Assembly (NCBI RefSeq): GCF_019145495.1
Contig: NZ_JAHSTU010000009.1
Span: 1-64,000, forward strand
Direction of reading: 5' to 3'
DNA from: Pseudomonas azerbaijanoccidentalis
Lineage (GTDB): Bacteria > Pseudomonadota > Gammaproteobacteria > Pseudomonadales > Pseudomonadaceae
Length of the DNA: 64,000 nucleotides
Under the pieces are notes generated by a model. That model was not told where the DNA came from. It did no database searches and saw only the letters and a program-made list of their open reading frames with translations. Positions 6,882 through 15,553 of this stretch are shown in pieces; position 1 is the stretch's first letter, and each line of letters starts with the position of its first letter. The translations under genes and the position numbers were made by a program.

Positions 6882-8921
6882 ATGACCGCCGCTCATTACC
6901 CGCACCTGTTGGCCCCGCTGGACCTGGGTTTTACCACGTTGCGCAACCGCACCCTGATGGGGTCGATGCACACCGGCCTTGAAGAAAAACCAGGTGGCTT
7001 CGAGCGCATGGCGGCGTATTTCGCCGAACGTGCCCGCGGTGGGGTTGGCTTGATGGTCACCGGTGGCATCGGCCCTAACGATGAAGGTGGCGTGTACTCC
7101 GGCGCAGCCAAGCTGACCACCGAGGAAGAGGCGCTCAAGCACCAGATCGTCACCCGCGCGGTGCACGAGGCGGGCGGCAAGATCTGCATGCAGATTCTCC
7201 ACGCCGGTCGTTATGCCTACAGCCCGAAGCAGGTCGCGCCAAGCGCTATCCAGGCGCCAATCAACCCGTTCAAGCCTAAAGAGCTGGACGAGGAAGGCAT
7301 CGAGAAGCAGATCCGCGATTTCGTCACCTGTTCGACCCTGGCGCAACAGGCCGAATACGACGGCGTCGAGATCATGGGCTCCGAAGGTTATTTCATTAAC
7401 CAGTTCCTCGCCGCCCATACCAACCATCGCACCGACCGTTGGGGCGGCAGCTACGAAAACCGCATGCGCCTGCCGGTGGAAATCGTCCGTCGTGTACGTG
7501 AAGCGGTTGGCCCGAACTTCATCATCATTTTCCGCTTGTCGATGCTCGATCTGGTCGAGGGTGGCAGCACCTGGGAAGAGATTGTGCTGTTGGCCAAAGC
7601 CATCGAGCAGGCTGGCGCGACGATCATCAACACCGGTATCGGCTGGCACGAAGCACGGATTCCGACCATCGCCACTAAGGTTCCGCGCGCGGCGTTCAGT
7701 AAAGTCACCGCCAAGCTGCGGGGCTCGGTGAGTATTCCGCTGATCACCACCAACCGTATCAACACTCCGGAAGTGGCCGAGCAGATTCTGGCCGAAGGCG
7801 ATGCCGACATGGTTTCCATGGCGCGCCCGTTCCTCGCGGACGCAGATTTCGTCAACAAGGCCGCAGAAGGCCGCGCCGATGAAATCAACACCTGTATCGG
7901 TTGCAACCAGGCGTGCCTGGACCACACCTTCGGCGGCAAGTTGACCAGTTGCCTGGTCAACCCGCGTGCCTGCCACGAAACCGAACTCAATTACCTGCCG
8001 GTCAAGCAGATCAAGAAAATCGCTGTGGTCGGTGCCGGCCCTGCAGGTCTTTCTGCGGCCACGGTGGCCGCCGAGCGTGGCCATCAGGTGACGCTGTTTG
8101 ATTCGGCCAGTGAAATCGGCGGCCAGTTCAACGTTGCCAAGCGTGTGCCAGGCAAGGAAGAGTTCTTCGAGACTCTGCGTTACTTCGGCCGTAAATTGCA
8201 GACCACGAATGTCGAGGTGTGCCTGAACACCCGTGTCGATGTGGCGAAACTGGTCGAGGGTGGTTTTGACGAGATCATCCTGGCCACCGGCATCGCCCCA
8301 CGTACCCCTGCGATTCCCGGCGTGGAAAATGCCAAGGTCTTGAGCTATCTGGACGTGCTATTGCAGCGCAAACCGGTGGGCAAGCGTGTCGCGGTGATCG
8401 GTGCTGGCGGGATCGGCTTCGACGTCTCGGAATTCCTGGTTCATCAGGGCCAGGCCACCAGCCTGAATCGCGATGAGTTCTGGAAAGAATGGGGCATCGA
8501 TACCCAGCTTGAAGCGCGCGGCGGCGTTGCCGGGATCAAGGCCGCGCCCCATGCACCGGCCCGTGAAGTGTTTCTGCTGCAACGCAAGAAGTCGAAAGTT
8601 GGCGATGGCCTGGGTAAGACCACCGGCTGGATTCACCGCACCGGTCTGAAGAACAAGCAGGTGCAAATGCTCAACAGCGTTGAGTACCTGAAGATCGACG
8701 ACGAAGGCTTGCACATTCGCATCGGTGAAACCGGCGAGCCGCAAGTGCTGCCGGTGGACAACATTGTGATCTGCGCCGGGCAAGATCCGCTGCGCGAGTT
8801 GCAGGAGGGTCTGGTGGCGGCGGGGCAGAACGTGCACCTGATCGGTGGTGCGGATGTTGCAGCGGAGCTGGATGCCAAGCGGGCGATCAATCAGGGTTCG
8901 CGGTTGGCGGCCGAGCTCTAA
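6882..8921 (+). CDS. fadH: NADPH-dependent 2,4-dienoyl-CoA reductase
   Basis: 679 residues. The ATG at 6882 is chosen because GGAG (6872-6875) lies 6 nt upstream; a GTG at 6870 overlaps that ribosome site. The N-terminal TIM barrel (FMN, Old-Yellow-Enzyme fold) carries the probable catalytic Y170 in GSEGYFINQF and the GWHEAR histidine near 256. C338, C341, C345 and C357 (CIGCNQAC...SC) bind a [4Fe-4S] cluster. The C-terminal half has the FAD motif VVGAGPAGLSAA and an NADPH motif AVIGAGGIGFDV. The enzyme reduces 2,4-dienoyl-CoA esters during beta-oxidation of unsaturated fatty acids. Length and motifs match E. coli FadH closely. It is monocistronic, followed by a hairpin repeat. Confidence 0.96.
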   Translation: MTAAHYPHLLAPLDLGFTTLRNRTLMGSMHTGLEEKPGGFERMAAYFAERARGGVGLMVTGGIGPNDEGGVYSGAAKLTTEEEALKHQIVTRAVHEAGGKICMQILHAGRYAYSPKQVAPSAIQAPINPFKPKELDEEGIEKQIRDFVTCSTLAQQAEYDGVEIMGSEGYFINQFLAAHTNHRTDRWGGSYENRMRLPVEIVRRVREAVGPNFIIIFRLSMLDLVEGGSTWEEIVLLAKAIEQAGATIINTGIGWHEARIPTIATKVPRAAFSKVTAKLRGSVSIPLITTNRINTPEVAEQILAEGDADMVSMARPFLADADFVNKAAEGRADEINTCIGCNQACLDHTFGGKLTSCLVNPRACHETELNYLPVKQIKKIAVVGAGPAGLSAATVAAERGHQVTLFDSASEIGGQFNVAKRVPGKEEFFETLRYFGRKLQTTNVEVCLNTRVDVAKLVEGGFDEIILATGIAPRTPAIPGVENAKVLSYLDVLLQRKPVGKRVAVIGAGGIGFDVSEFLVHQGQATSLNRDEFWKEWGIDTQLEARGGVAGIKAAPHAPAREVFLLQRKKSKVGDGLGKTTGWIHRTGLKNKQVQMLNSVEYLKIDDEGLHIRIGETGEPQVLPVDNIVICAGQDPLRELQEGLVAAGQNVHLIGGADVAAELDAKRAINQGSRLAAEL

Positions 8922-8934
8922 GACTGACCCTTAT

Positions 8935-8965
8935 CTGTAGCAGCAGGCTGCGCCAGCTGCTACAG
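8935..8965. repeat. REP-like imperfect palindrome after fadH
   Basis: CTGTAGCAGC and GCTGCTACAG (10-bp arms) flank AGGCTGCGCCA. It is a variant of the dispersed GTAGGAGCTGCCG family and may also act as a transcription stop for fadH. Confidence 0.7.
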
Positions 8966-9015
8966 GTGCTGTGCTGGCTGGTAGACTTCATTTTTTTCCC
9001 GATAAAGCAGGGCCA

Positions 9016-9936
9016 ATGCTTTTTCCTTCCGCGGCATCGCTGACCACTGCCAGCCTCCAACACGTTCACCTAGACTGGCTCACCGCAACCGGCATCGAGG
9101 TGGCGATCCTGCGTCTGGACCAGATCGACCCGCTAATCAGCGGCAACAAATGGTTCAAGCTCACCGAACACCTCAAAATCGCGGAACAGTCCGGCGCTAA
9201 AGGCATCATCAGCCTGGGCGGTGCTCACTCCAATCACCTTCACGCCCTGGCAGCCGCGGGCAAACGTTTCGGATTTGCCACGGTCGGGCTGTTGCGCGGC
9301 CATCCTCTGCAAACACCCACGGTCGACGACTTGCAGGCGTTTGGCATGCAACTGCACTGGCTGGGTTATGGCGGTTATCGGGCGCGGCATGACGCGGGTT
9401 TCTGGTTGCCCTGGAAAGAACAATATCCCGACCTGCATCCGGTGCCCGAAGGCGGTGGCGGGTTGGCAGGAGCGCTTGGCTGCATGCCGCTCAAGGATCA
9501 GGTCCGCAGCCAACTGAAAGCGCTGGGCTGGAGCGGTTACGACGGCTGGTGGCTGGCCTGTGGGACAGGCACGACACTGGCCGGGTTGGTGTTGGCCGAA
9601 GCCGGCGAGCATCCGGTTTATGGTGCCTTGGCAGTGCCCGATGACCATGGCGTGGCGCAGCAGGTCGAGAAGATTATCGAGCAAACGGGTGAAGCGGCCT
9701 ACGAGCTGATCGATGCCAGCCGTGGCGGGTTCGCCAAGGTTGATCCGCTGTTGCTTGAGTTCATCGAGCAGACCGAGCAGGCCAGCGGTGTTCCCCTTGA
9801 ACCGTTGTACACCGGCAAGGCGTTACTGGCGCTCAAGCAGCAGGTGGATGCTGGAAAATTCGCCCGAGGTGCACGGCTGATCTTCGTTCATACCGGCGGT
9901 TTGCAGGGGCGCCGGGGGTTCAACTCACAGTTCTGA
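9016..9936 (+). CDS. PLP-dependent 1-aminocyclopropane-1-carboxylate deaminase/D-cysteine desulfhydrase family protein
   Basis: 306 residues from the ATG at 9016 (AGGG just upstream; an in-frame GTG at 8971 would add 15 unlikely residues). The PLP lysine is K45 in ISGNKWFKL. SLGGAHSNHLHALA follows, the substrate/phosphate-contact loop, then EGGGGLAGALG and a glycine-rich phosphate cup ACGTGTTLAGL, and near the end FVHTGG. This is the fold-II ACC deaminase/DcyD group. Which substrate (ACC, D-cysteine, another D-amino acid) is used cannot be decided by eye, since the residues that define true AcdS need alignment. It ends just before a perfect 26-bp palindrome. Confidence 0.85.
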   Translation: MLFPSAASLTTASLQHVHLDWLTATGIEVAILRLDQIDPLISGNKWFKLTEHLKIAEQSGAKGIISLGGAHSNHLHALAAAGKRFGFATVGLLRGHPLQTPTVDDLQAFGMQLHWLGYGGYRARHDAGFWLPWKEQYPDLHPVPEGGGGLAGALGCMPLKDQVRSQLKALGWSGYDGWWLACGTGTTLAGLVLAEAGEHPVYGALAVPDDHGVAQQVEKIIEQTGEAAYELIDASRGGFAKVDPLLLEFIEQTEQASGVPLEPLYTGKALLALKQQVDAGKFARGARLIFVHTGGLQGRRGFNSQF

Positions 9937-9951
9937 AGGTTGCCATCAATC

Positions 9952-9977
9952 CTGTAGGAGCAAGCTTGCTCCTACAG
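9952..9977. repeat. Perfect 26-bp palindrome
   Basis: CTGTAGGAGCAAG is followed directly by its reverse complement CTTGCTCCTACAG. It sits between two converging genes (ending at 9936 and 9992) and belongs to the dispersed Pseudomonas palindromes; it may end both transcripts. Confidence 0.85.
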
Positions 9978-9991
9978 AGGCGGTGTGGGGC

Positions 9992-10549
9992 TCAGGTCCG
10001 GGGCTCGCGCTTTGGCATCATCCGCAGCAAGGTGTTATCGCCCACCACGTAATGGTGATACAGCCCGGCCACGGCATGCAGGCCGATCAGCCAGTAGCCG
10101 ATGGTGCCACCCAGTACGTGCCAGCCTTGAAGTTCTTTGGCCAGTTCCTTGTTTTGACCCATCAACAGCGGGAGGTCGAGGCCATAAAACATCACTTGGT
10201 TACCTTTCGCACTGGTGATCAGCCAACCCAGTATCGGCATCGCGATCATGAAGATGTACAGCGCCCAGTGCATTAGCCTGGCCAGCGTTATCTGCCAGTG
10301 TGGCGAGGCCGGGAAGATTTGCGGAGCCGGGCCGAGGCTGCGGGCGAACAGGCGTACCCAGACCAGTACGAACACAGTCAGGCCGAGCATGAAGTGTGAT
10401 TCGACGATCAGCGTTCGCCCGCCACTGCCCTTGGGAAAGATGCCGCGCAGTTCGATGCAGGCATAAACCAGCGCCAACAGGACCAGCATCAACCAGTGCA
10501 GCGCGATCGACACAGTGCTGTAACGCGAAGCTGAGTTTTTCCACGGCAT
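9992..10549 (-). CDS. Cytochrome b561 family protein
   Basis: 185 residues with four hydrophobic helices, typical bacterial cytochrome b561. Candidate haem-ligating histidines are in SIALHWLMLVLLALV (helix 1), VESHFMLGLTVFVLVWVRL (helix 2), RLMHWALYIFMIAMPILGW (helix 3) and IGLHAVAGLYHHYVVGDNTL (helix 4). The C-terminal half contains KELQGWHVLGG. It is an inner-membrane di-haem b protein that probably moves electrons from the quinone pool to a periplasmic acceptor or superoxide. GAGGAA lies 6 nt before the ATG. It stands alone on its strand. A second b561 paralogue lies at 41041. Confidence 0.92.
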   Translation of the reverse strand: MPWKNSASRYSTVSIALHWLMLVLLALVYACIELRGIFPKGSGGRTLIVESHFMLGLTVFVLVWVRLFARSLGPAPQIFPASPHWQITLARLMHWALYIFMIAMPILGWLITSAKGNQVMFYGLDLPLLMGQNKELAKELQGWHVLGGTIGYWLIGLHAVAGLYHHYVVGDNTLLRMMPKREPRT

Positions 10550-10871
10550 ACGGCGTTCCTCACAGGTCGGGCCGAGCCACCGTTCTTGTTTGACGGTGTA
10601 CTTTAACTGTAAGCCTGTTTGTCTGGATTTGCCCGGCGCACGTTAACTTTTGTAGCGCCTGCGCACATGAAGAAAATTTCACGAAAGTAAAATAACCGTA
10701 CGCTGTTTGAAAATGGCAGATCAGATGTAGGGCGATTCTGTTTGTGCTGTGTTTTCAGGTTCAGGGTTGAGCGACGAGAGTGATTGATTAATATGCATCT
10801 GGCGTGGCAGCTGATTTAAATCGGTTGCCGTGATTCTGGTATTAATTAATTTTGCGATCAAAGGAATGAGT
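10550..10871. other. Divergent intergenic region of about 320 bp
   Basis: This holds the promoters of the b561 gene (leftward) and of the acidic unknown protein (rightward). The right half is AT-rich, including TATTAATTAATTTTGCG just upstream of 10861. I see no conserved operator, no RNA gene and no plausible small protein. Confidence 0.5.
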
Positions 10872-11270
10872 ATGAACGACAGTGTGAATGGAGTCCGTGG
10901 CGAAGTGAGTGAATACACGTGGGGAAGAATGTGGGCCGACGGCACTAAAGAGTTTAACAACGGCGCTCTTCAATACGCGGATGGTTCGCTGGAATTTGAT
11001 GGTTTGACGTTTTATCCGGATGGCGTTGTCATCGATGCAACCGGCCAGCAGGTTGGCCTCACGACTGGAGAACAGGCAGTATTGCCTGATGGCGAGCCCG
11101 TTGACGAGGTTCTGGAGGATGCACAATCAACCGTCGACGAAGAAGCCGCGCCTGATGTGCTGGAGAAAGAAGACGACACCTTGAGTCAAACGGGTGAAGG
11201 CGAAGAGTTGATTACGGAAGATGAGAGTGACACGCAGTATTACATGCCTGTTGGAATCGATGAGCGATAA
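10872..11270 (+). CDS. Acidic protein of unknown function with short YADGS/YPDG repeats
   Basis: 132 residues if started at the ATG at 10872, which has AAGGA 6 nt upstream; an ATG at 10866 is too close to it. Not recognised. The N-terminal half carries loosely repeated short units (MWADGTKEF, QYADGSLEF, FYPDGVVID) reminiscent of beta-hairpin repeats. The second half is strongly acidic (clusters of D and E from about residue 70) and ends with TQYYMPVGIDER. No signal peptide, membrane segment or cysteine is seen, so it should be soluble. The dedicated ribosome site and the strong terminator right after it support a real gene. Function is not inferable. Confidence 0.7.
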   Translation: MNDSVNGVRGEVSEYTWGRMWADGTKEFNNGALQYADGSLEFDGLTFYPDGVVIDATGQQVGLTTGEQAVLPDGEPVDEVLEDAQSTVDEEAAPDVLEKEDDTLSQTGEGEELITEDESDTQYYMPVGIDER

Positions 11271-11295
11271 TTGATCTCGCAATAAGCCGATGGAA

Positions 11296-11333
11296 AAAAA
11301 GCCGCAGTACTTGTTTTAGTACTGCGGCTTTTT
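11296..11333. terminator. Bidirectional intrinsic terminator
   Basis: Arms AAAAAGCCGCAGTAC and GTACTGCGGCTTTTT (15 bp, perfect) enclose TTGTTTTA. A-run on the left and T-run on the right let it serve both the plus-strand gene ending at 11270 and phnX ending at 11340. Confidence 0.93.
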
Positions 11334-11339
11334 ATTTAG

Positions 11340-12167
11340 TTACTGGCTTTGAGGCATTTCACCATTGGCCAGGCGTTTGTTGATATCAGCAATAACGTCC
11401 GGCAAGTCGGTAATGGTGTCGATCATGTAGTGCGGGCGCGAACCTTCGAACATCGCGTGAATGCGTTTGCGTTCACTGGCCAGTGTATCGCTGTCGAGGG
11501 CGCGATAACCTTCATAGTCCAGGCCCAGCGCGTTGCCCGAACAGATCAGCGCCACGGTCCACATGCCGGCACGGCGACCTTCAAGAATGCCCGGTACGGT
11601 GTCGTCGATTTTCACGCAGGCGGCGACATCGTCGATACCCAGGGCAATCACGTTGGCCAGCGCCTGGGCGGGCCATGGGCGGCCGTTCGGGACTTCGTCG
11701 GTAGCGACCACGTGGTCGGCGATGTAGCCGTTGGTGGCGGCCAGTTCAACGACTTTGTCCATGACTTGCTTTGGATAACCGGAGCAGGAACCGATCTTGA
11801 TCCCTTGTTGACGCAGGTTGGCAATGGTGTCCAGAGCGCCAGGAATCAGCGCCGAATGCTCGGCGATTTTCTCGATTTGCAGCGGCATGAAACGCTGGTA
11901 GATGGCGGTGACGTCATCGTCGGTCGGCGTGCGGCCGAACACTTTGCGATAGCGCTCGGCAACTTGCGGCTGATCGCACAGTGTGCGGATGTGGTCCCAT
12001 TTGCCCATGCCCATTGGGCCACGGGCTTCTTCGATGGACACCTGAACGTCGAACTCGGCGAAGGCCTCGACAAAAATCTGCGTTGGAGCAAAAGAGCCGA
12101 AGTCGACGACGGTGCCTGCCCAGTCGAGGATGGCGGCTTGCAGTTTGGTTGGGTTGGTGTAGTTCAT
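11340..12167 (-). CDS. phnX: Phosphonoacetaldehyde hydrolase (phosphonatase)
   Basis: 275 residues, full length for the family. It is a HAD-superfamily enzyme: nucleophile D15 in AILDWAGTVVDFG and the PhnX-specific Schiff-base lysine K56 in GPMGMGKWDHI, with later HAD motifs IGSCSGYPKQVMD and KIDDTVPGILEGRRAGMW. It cleaves the C-P bond of phosphonoacetaldehyde to acetaldehyde and phosphate in the cytosol, the second step of 2-aminoethylphosphonate breakdown. It follows phnW on the same strand after 75 bp, so the two form an operon transcribed leftward to the terminator at 11296-11333. Confidence 0.97.
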   Translation of the reverse strand: MNYTNPTKLQAAILDWAGTVVDFGSFAPTQIFVEAFAEFDVQVSIEEARGPMGMGKWDHIRTLCDQPQVAERYRKVFGRTPTDDDVTAIYQRFMPLQIEKIAEHSALIPGALDTIANLRQQGIKIGSCSGYPKQVMDKVVELAATNGYIADHVVATDEVPNGRPWPAQALANVIALGIDDVAACVKIDDTVPGILEGRRAGMWTVALICSGNALGLDYEGYRALDSDTLASERKRIHAMFEGSRPHYMIDTITDLPDVIADINKRLANGEMPQSQ

Positions 12168-12242
12168 GTCTCAAATCCTTTCTGTTGGGATGATGAGGAA
12201 ATCGATGTAGCAACTGGCTCGGCAGCTGCTACAGCAAGGCAG

Positions 12243-13352
12243 TCAGATTTCGAGCACTTCCATCTCGCGCAACACTTCAGCAATCGCCGCGACGGCTTCG
12301 CGCATTTCGGCTGGCTGAACGTGGCCGATGCAGCCGACGCGGAAGGTTTCGACCTGGGTCAGTTTGCCGGGGTAAAGGATGTAACCCTTGGCCTTGACCC
12401 GTTCGTAGAACTCCTTGAAGGCGTAGCGCGGATCTTTCGGGGCGTGGAAAGTGGCGATGATCGGCGCCTGAATCGCGGCCGGCAGAAAGCTGCGCAGACC
12501 CAGTTTGCCCATCTCTTCCATCAAGGCCTGGCAGTTGGCGGCGTAACGTTCGTGCCGTGCCGGCAAGCCGCCTTCTTCGTTGTATTGCAGCAGGGCTTCA
12601 TGCAGCGCCGCGACGACGTGGGTCGGCGGGGTGAAGCGCCATTGGCCGGTCTTGGCCATGTAGGTGTGCTGGTCGTAAAGGTCCATCGCCAGTGAGTGTG
12701 AGTTGCCGGCGGCGCTCGCCAGGGACTCTTTTTGGGCGAAGACAAAGCCCATACCCGGCACGCCTTCCAGGCATTTGCCCGAAGCGGCGATCAGTGCATC
12801 GAACGGGATTTGTTGAGCGTCGACGGGCAGGGCGCCAAAGGAGCTCATGGCGTCGATGATCAGGCGTTTGCCATGTTGCGCAATGACCTGCGCGATTTCC
12901 GGCAGCGGGTTGAGGATGCCGGTGCTGGTTTCGCAGTGGATCAAGGCAACGTGGGTGATACCGGCGTCGGCCCGCAACAGGCGATCAACGTCGGCGGCGG
13001 TGGTCGGTTCGTCTTCAGCCGTTTCAAAGGTGCTGAAAGAGCGGCCGAGCACTTCGCAGATTTTCGCCAGGCGTTTGCCGTAAGCGCCGTTGATCAGCAC
13101 CAACACCTTGCCATCGCGGGGCACCAGCGTGCCGATTGCCGCTTCGACTGCGAAGGTGCCGCTGCCTTGTAACGGCACGCAGTGGTGCGTGGCGGCGCCG
13201 TTGATGATCGCCAGCAGTTGCTCACAGAGGCTGGCCGTCAATTGATTGAAGCGGTCATCCCATGAACCCCAGTCAACCATCATTGCCTGACGGGTGCGGG
13301 CCGACGTGGTCAACGGGCCAGGGGTGAGCAGGATGGGGGCGGCAATACTCAT
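12243..13352 (-). CDS. phnW: 2-aminoethylphosphonate--pyruvate transaminase
   Basis: 369 residues. A class-V PLP transaminase: TPGPLTTS at the N-terminus, LQGSGTFAVEAAIGTLV, D168 in LIIDAMSSFGALPVD (contacts the pyridine nitrogen) and the PLP lysine K193 in AASGKCLEGVPGMGFV. It converts 2-aminoethylphosphonate plus pyruvate to phosphonoacetaldehyde plus alanine, feeding PhnX. It is the first gene of the phnWX operon and is divergent from a LysR regulator with a 109-bp shared promoter region, a classic LysR arrangement. Confidence 0.97.
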   Translation of the reverse strand: MSIAAPILLTPGPLTTSARTRQAMMVDWGSWDDRFNQLTASLCEQLLAIINGAATHHCVPLQGSGTFAVEAAIGTLVPRDGKVLVLINGAYGKRLAKICEVLGRSFSTFETAEDEPTTAADVDRLLRADAGITHVALIHCETSTGILNPLPEIAQVIAQHGKRLIIDAMSSFGALPVDAQQIPFDALIAASGKCLEGVPGMGFVFAQKESLASAAGNSHSLAMDLYDQHTYMAKTGQWRFTPPTHVVAALHEALLQYNEEGGLPARHERYAANCQALMEEMGKLGLRSFLPAAIQAPIIATFHAPKDPRYAFKEFYERVKAKGYILYPGKLTQVETFRVGCIGHVQPAEMREAVAAIAEVLREMEVLEI

Positions 13353-13393
13353 TCTCGTGTCCTCGCAATCGATGGGATGAAGCTACGGGGCCT

Positions 13394-13405
13394 AAATTGC
13401 AATTT
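13394..13405. promoter_or_regulatory. Palindrome in the phnW / lysR divergent promoter region
   Basis: AAATTGCAATTT is a perfect 12-bp palindrome 42 bp upstream of the phnW start codon. Just right of it CAAATTGTTTG repeats a similar half-site. These are candidate LysR-type binding sites; nothing in the sequence proves it. Confidence 0.45.
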
Positions 13406-13461
13406 GCCGAGTTATCAATCAAATTGTTTGTTGTTATGCCAGCCATCAGTGAGGCTTATTC

Positions 13462-14322
13462 ATGAACCTGTTCCAGCTCCGCGCCTTTGATGCCGTGGCC
13501 CGAGAGGGCAGCTTTACCCGGGCGGCCGCGCGTTTGTTCATCAGCCAGCCGGCGGTTACCGGGCACATCAAGGCTCTGGAAGAGCACTACCAGATCACCC
13601 TGTTGCGCCGCACCGCCCGACGGGTGGAGCTGACGGAGGAGGGCACCAAACTGGCGGCGATCACCCGGGCGATGTTCGGCCTGGCTGAAGAAGCGCAGGT
13701 GATGCTGGAGGCCAATCGGCAATTGCTGACCGGACGTCTGGAGGTGGCGGCGGACGGTCCGCATATGGTCATGCCGATGCTCGCCAGCCTGCGCGCACGC
13801 TATCCGGGGATTACCGTCAACTTGCGCTTGGGCAATGCTCAGGAAACCCTCGCGGCGTTGTTGTCCGAACATGCCGACGTGGCGGTGCTGACGGAAGTGG
13901 AACCGCGCAAGGGCCTGCATCTGCAAGCGCTGAGCGAATCACGCATTTGTGCGTTGGTGCCCGATGGGCATCCCTGGGCACAACGGAGTAAAGGCGTGCC
14001 GCTCAAGGAGTTGGATCAGGTGATCATGGTGTTGCGTGAGCCGAGTTCGATTACCCGGCGCACGTTCGATGAGGCGTGCGTCCAGGCCAAGGTCAATCCA
14101 CGGGTGTTGCTGGAACTGGACAGTCGCGAAGCGGTGACCGAGGCGGTGGCCGCCGAGTTGGGGGTGGGGGTGGTGTCGTCGATGGAAGTCAGCCATGACC
14201 CACGGGTGGCGGCGGTGCCGATCATTGGCGAGGGGTTGGTCAACCGGCACATGATGGGGTGCATGGAGCGGCGACGGGATTTGCGCTTGATTCAGGCGTT
14301 TTTTGGATTGGCACCGGTGTAG
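13462..14322 (+). CDS. LysR-family regulator, probably of phnWX
   Basis: 286 residues. The N-terminal winged helix is standard: LFQLRAFDAVAREGSFTRAAARLFISQPAVTGHIKALEEHYQITLLRR. The periplasmic-binding-like effector domain spans about residues 90-286. Divergence from phnW points to control of 2-aminoethylphosphonate use, as LysR regulators commonly do next to phnW (inference from position). The stop codon TAG (14320-14322) is part of a dispersed palindromic repeat. A paralogous LysR gene lies immediately beyond, converging on it. Confidence 0.9.
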   Translation: MNLFQLRAFDAVAREGSFTRAAARLFISQPAVTGHIKALEEHYQITLLRRTARRVELTEEGTKLAAITRAMFGLAEEAQVMLEANRQLLTGRLEVAADGPHMVMPMLASLRARYPGITVNLRLGNAQETLAALLSEHADVAVLTEVEPRKGLHLQALSESRICALVPDGHPWAQRSKGVPLKELDQVIMVLREPSSITRRTFDEACVQAKVNPRVLLELDSREAVTEAVAAELGVGVVSSMEVSHDPRVAAVPIIGEGLVNRHMMGCMERRRDLRLIQAFFGLAPV

Positions 14323-14403
14323 GCGCTGCCGAAGGCTGCGATCTTTTGATCTTCGCTTTTAAAAACAAGATCAAAAAATCGCAGCCTCCGGCAGCTCCTA
14401 CAG
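14319..14403. repeat. Dispersed inverted repeat between two convergent lysR genes
   Basis: GTAGGCGCTGCCGAAGGCTG and its near reverse complement form long arms with a GATCTTTTGATC/GATCAAAAAATC inner part and an AT-rich loop. The left end includes the stop codon of the first lysR gene. It probably terminates both convergent transcripts. Confidence 0.8.
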
Positions 14404-14412
14404 GGGATGGGA

Positions 14413-15285
14413 TCAGTTCATGCTTTCGCGAACCATCTGCAGAAATGTCGCCACCACCCGCCGCGAACTCTGCTCGCGCAAGCACACCAGGGTTTCCGTC
14501 AGCCTGCGTTTGCAATCGGTTATCGGCAACGCGCATACCCGCGAATCCGCACCGAACTCGGCAGCCGAGACAACACCCACGCCAATCCCCACCACAACCG
14601 CCTCACGTGCCGCCTCCCGACCTTCCACCTGAATCGCCGGGCGAATGCGGAAACCGGCGCCGGCCATTTCTTCTTCCAGGGTTTGTCGGGTCACCGAGCC
14701 GATTTCGCGCAGCACCAGCGGCGTGTCGTCGAGGTCGGCCAGGCAGATGGATTCGCGATCGGCCCAGGGATGATTGCGCGACACGAACGCCACCATCGGG
14801 TCATTGCGCAGGGGCAAGGAGAGCAAGCGCTCATCACTGACATCGCGGCCCAGCAACGCCAGATCGGCTTGATAGTTAAAGAGACGGAACAGCGACTCAT
14901 CGGTGTTGCCGGTTTCAATCTTCACGCTGATGCCGGGGTAACGCTCGCAGAATCGGGCGATCTGCGGCAGCACGTGGACCGGCGCATCCACCGCCAGAAT
15001 CAGACTGCCGGTCTGCAAGGCCTGGGAGTCCTGCAACAGTTCCTGGGCTTCGGCTTCGATGACGAATAATTTCTGCGTCACGCTCAGCAGGCGCTCGCCC
15101 AGGTCCGTTAAACGAACGGAGCGTTTGTTGCGATGGAACAGCAACACGCCGTAGCGCTCTTCGAGTTTGCGCACCTGGTCGGAAATCGCCGGTTGCGTCA
15201 AAAACAAACGCTCGGCGGCTTTGGTAAAGCTTCCATGCACGGCCACGGCGTGGAAGGCTTTGAGCTGGGCGTGGGATACCGACAT
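14413..15285 (-). CDS. LysR-family regulator, second copy in the phosphonate island
   Basis: 290 residues from the ATG at 15285 (MSVSHAQLKAFHAVAVHGSF); an in-frame start at 15303 adds six residues. The helix-turn-helix is AAERLFLTQPAISDQVRKLEERYGVLLFHRNKRSVRLTDLGERLL. The effector domain resembles that of the first lysR gene (both contain RxPWADR/HPWAQR-like loops and GVGVVSxxE), so the two may be diverged duplicates. It is divergent from the OPA-family transporter at 15554 with a 268-bp gap, suggesting control of that transporter and the flavoenzyme behind it. Confidence 0.9.
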   Translation of the reverse strand: MSVSHAQLKAFHAVAVHGSFTKAAERLFLTQPAISDQVRKLEERYGVLLFHRNKRSVRLTDLGERLLSVTQKLFVIEAEAQELLQDSQALQTGSLILAVDAPVHVLPQIARFCERYPGISVKIETGNTDESLFRLFNYQADLALLGRDVSDERLLSLPLRNDPMVAFVSRNHPWADRESICLADLDDTPLVLREIGSVTRQTLEEEMAGAGFRIRPAIQVEGREAAREAVVVGIGVGVVSAAEFGADSRVCALPITDCKRRLTETLVCLREQSSRRVVATFLQMVRESMN

Positions 15286-15553
15286 CACAATCTCCAGTAA
15301 CAAGCTGAGCTTATATTGGAAATACGATAAATCGATTTCACTTATTAATCAGTAATTGTTTTGATCCACCTCAGCCCCGCTGACTGCTCGGTCGAACAGC
15401 AGCAGGTGCCATGAGCCTGTGCGTGCAACTACAGGACTCATCTGACCGGTATCCGCCGCAGGGACAGGGCGATATCGCAGTGCTCAACAATAAAAACACA
15501 GGCGTTTTCTTCCAATTCTGCCGGCACACTCACACCCTGAGGTCAGAACCACA

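Noticed and set aside
11349..12695. Plus-strand open frame of about 450 codons across phnX and phnW
   Set aside because: Spans two certain minus-strand genes and their gap.
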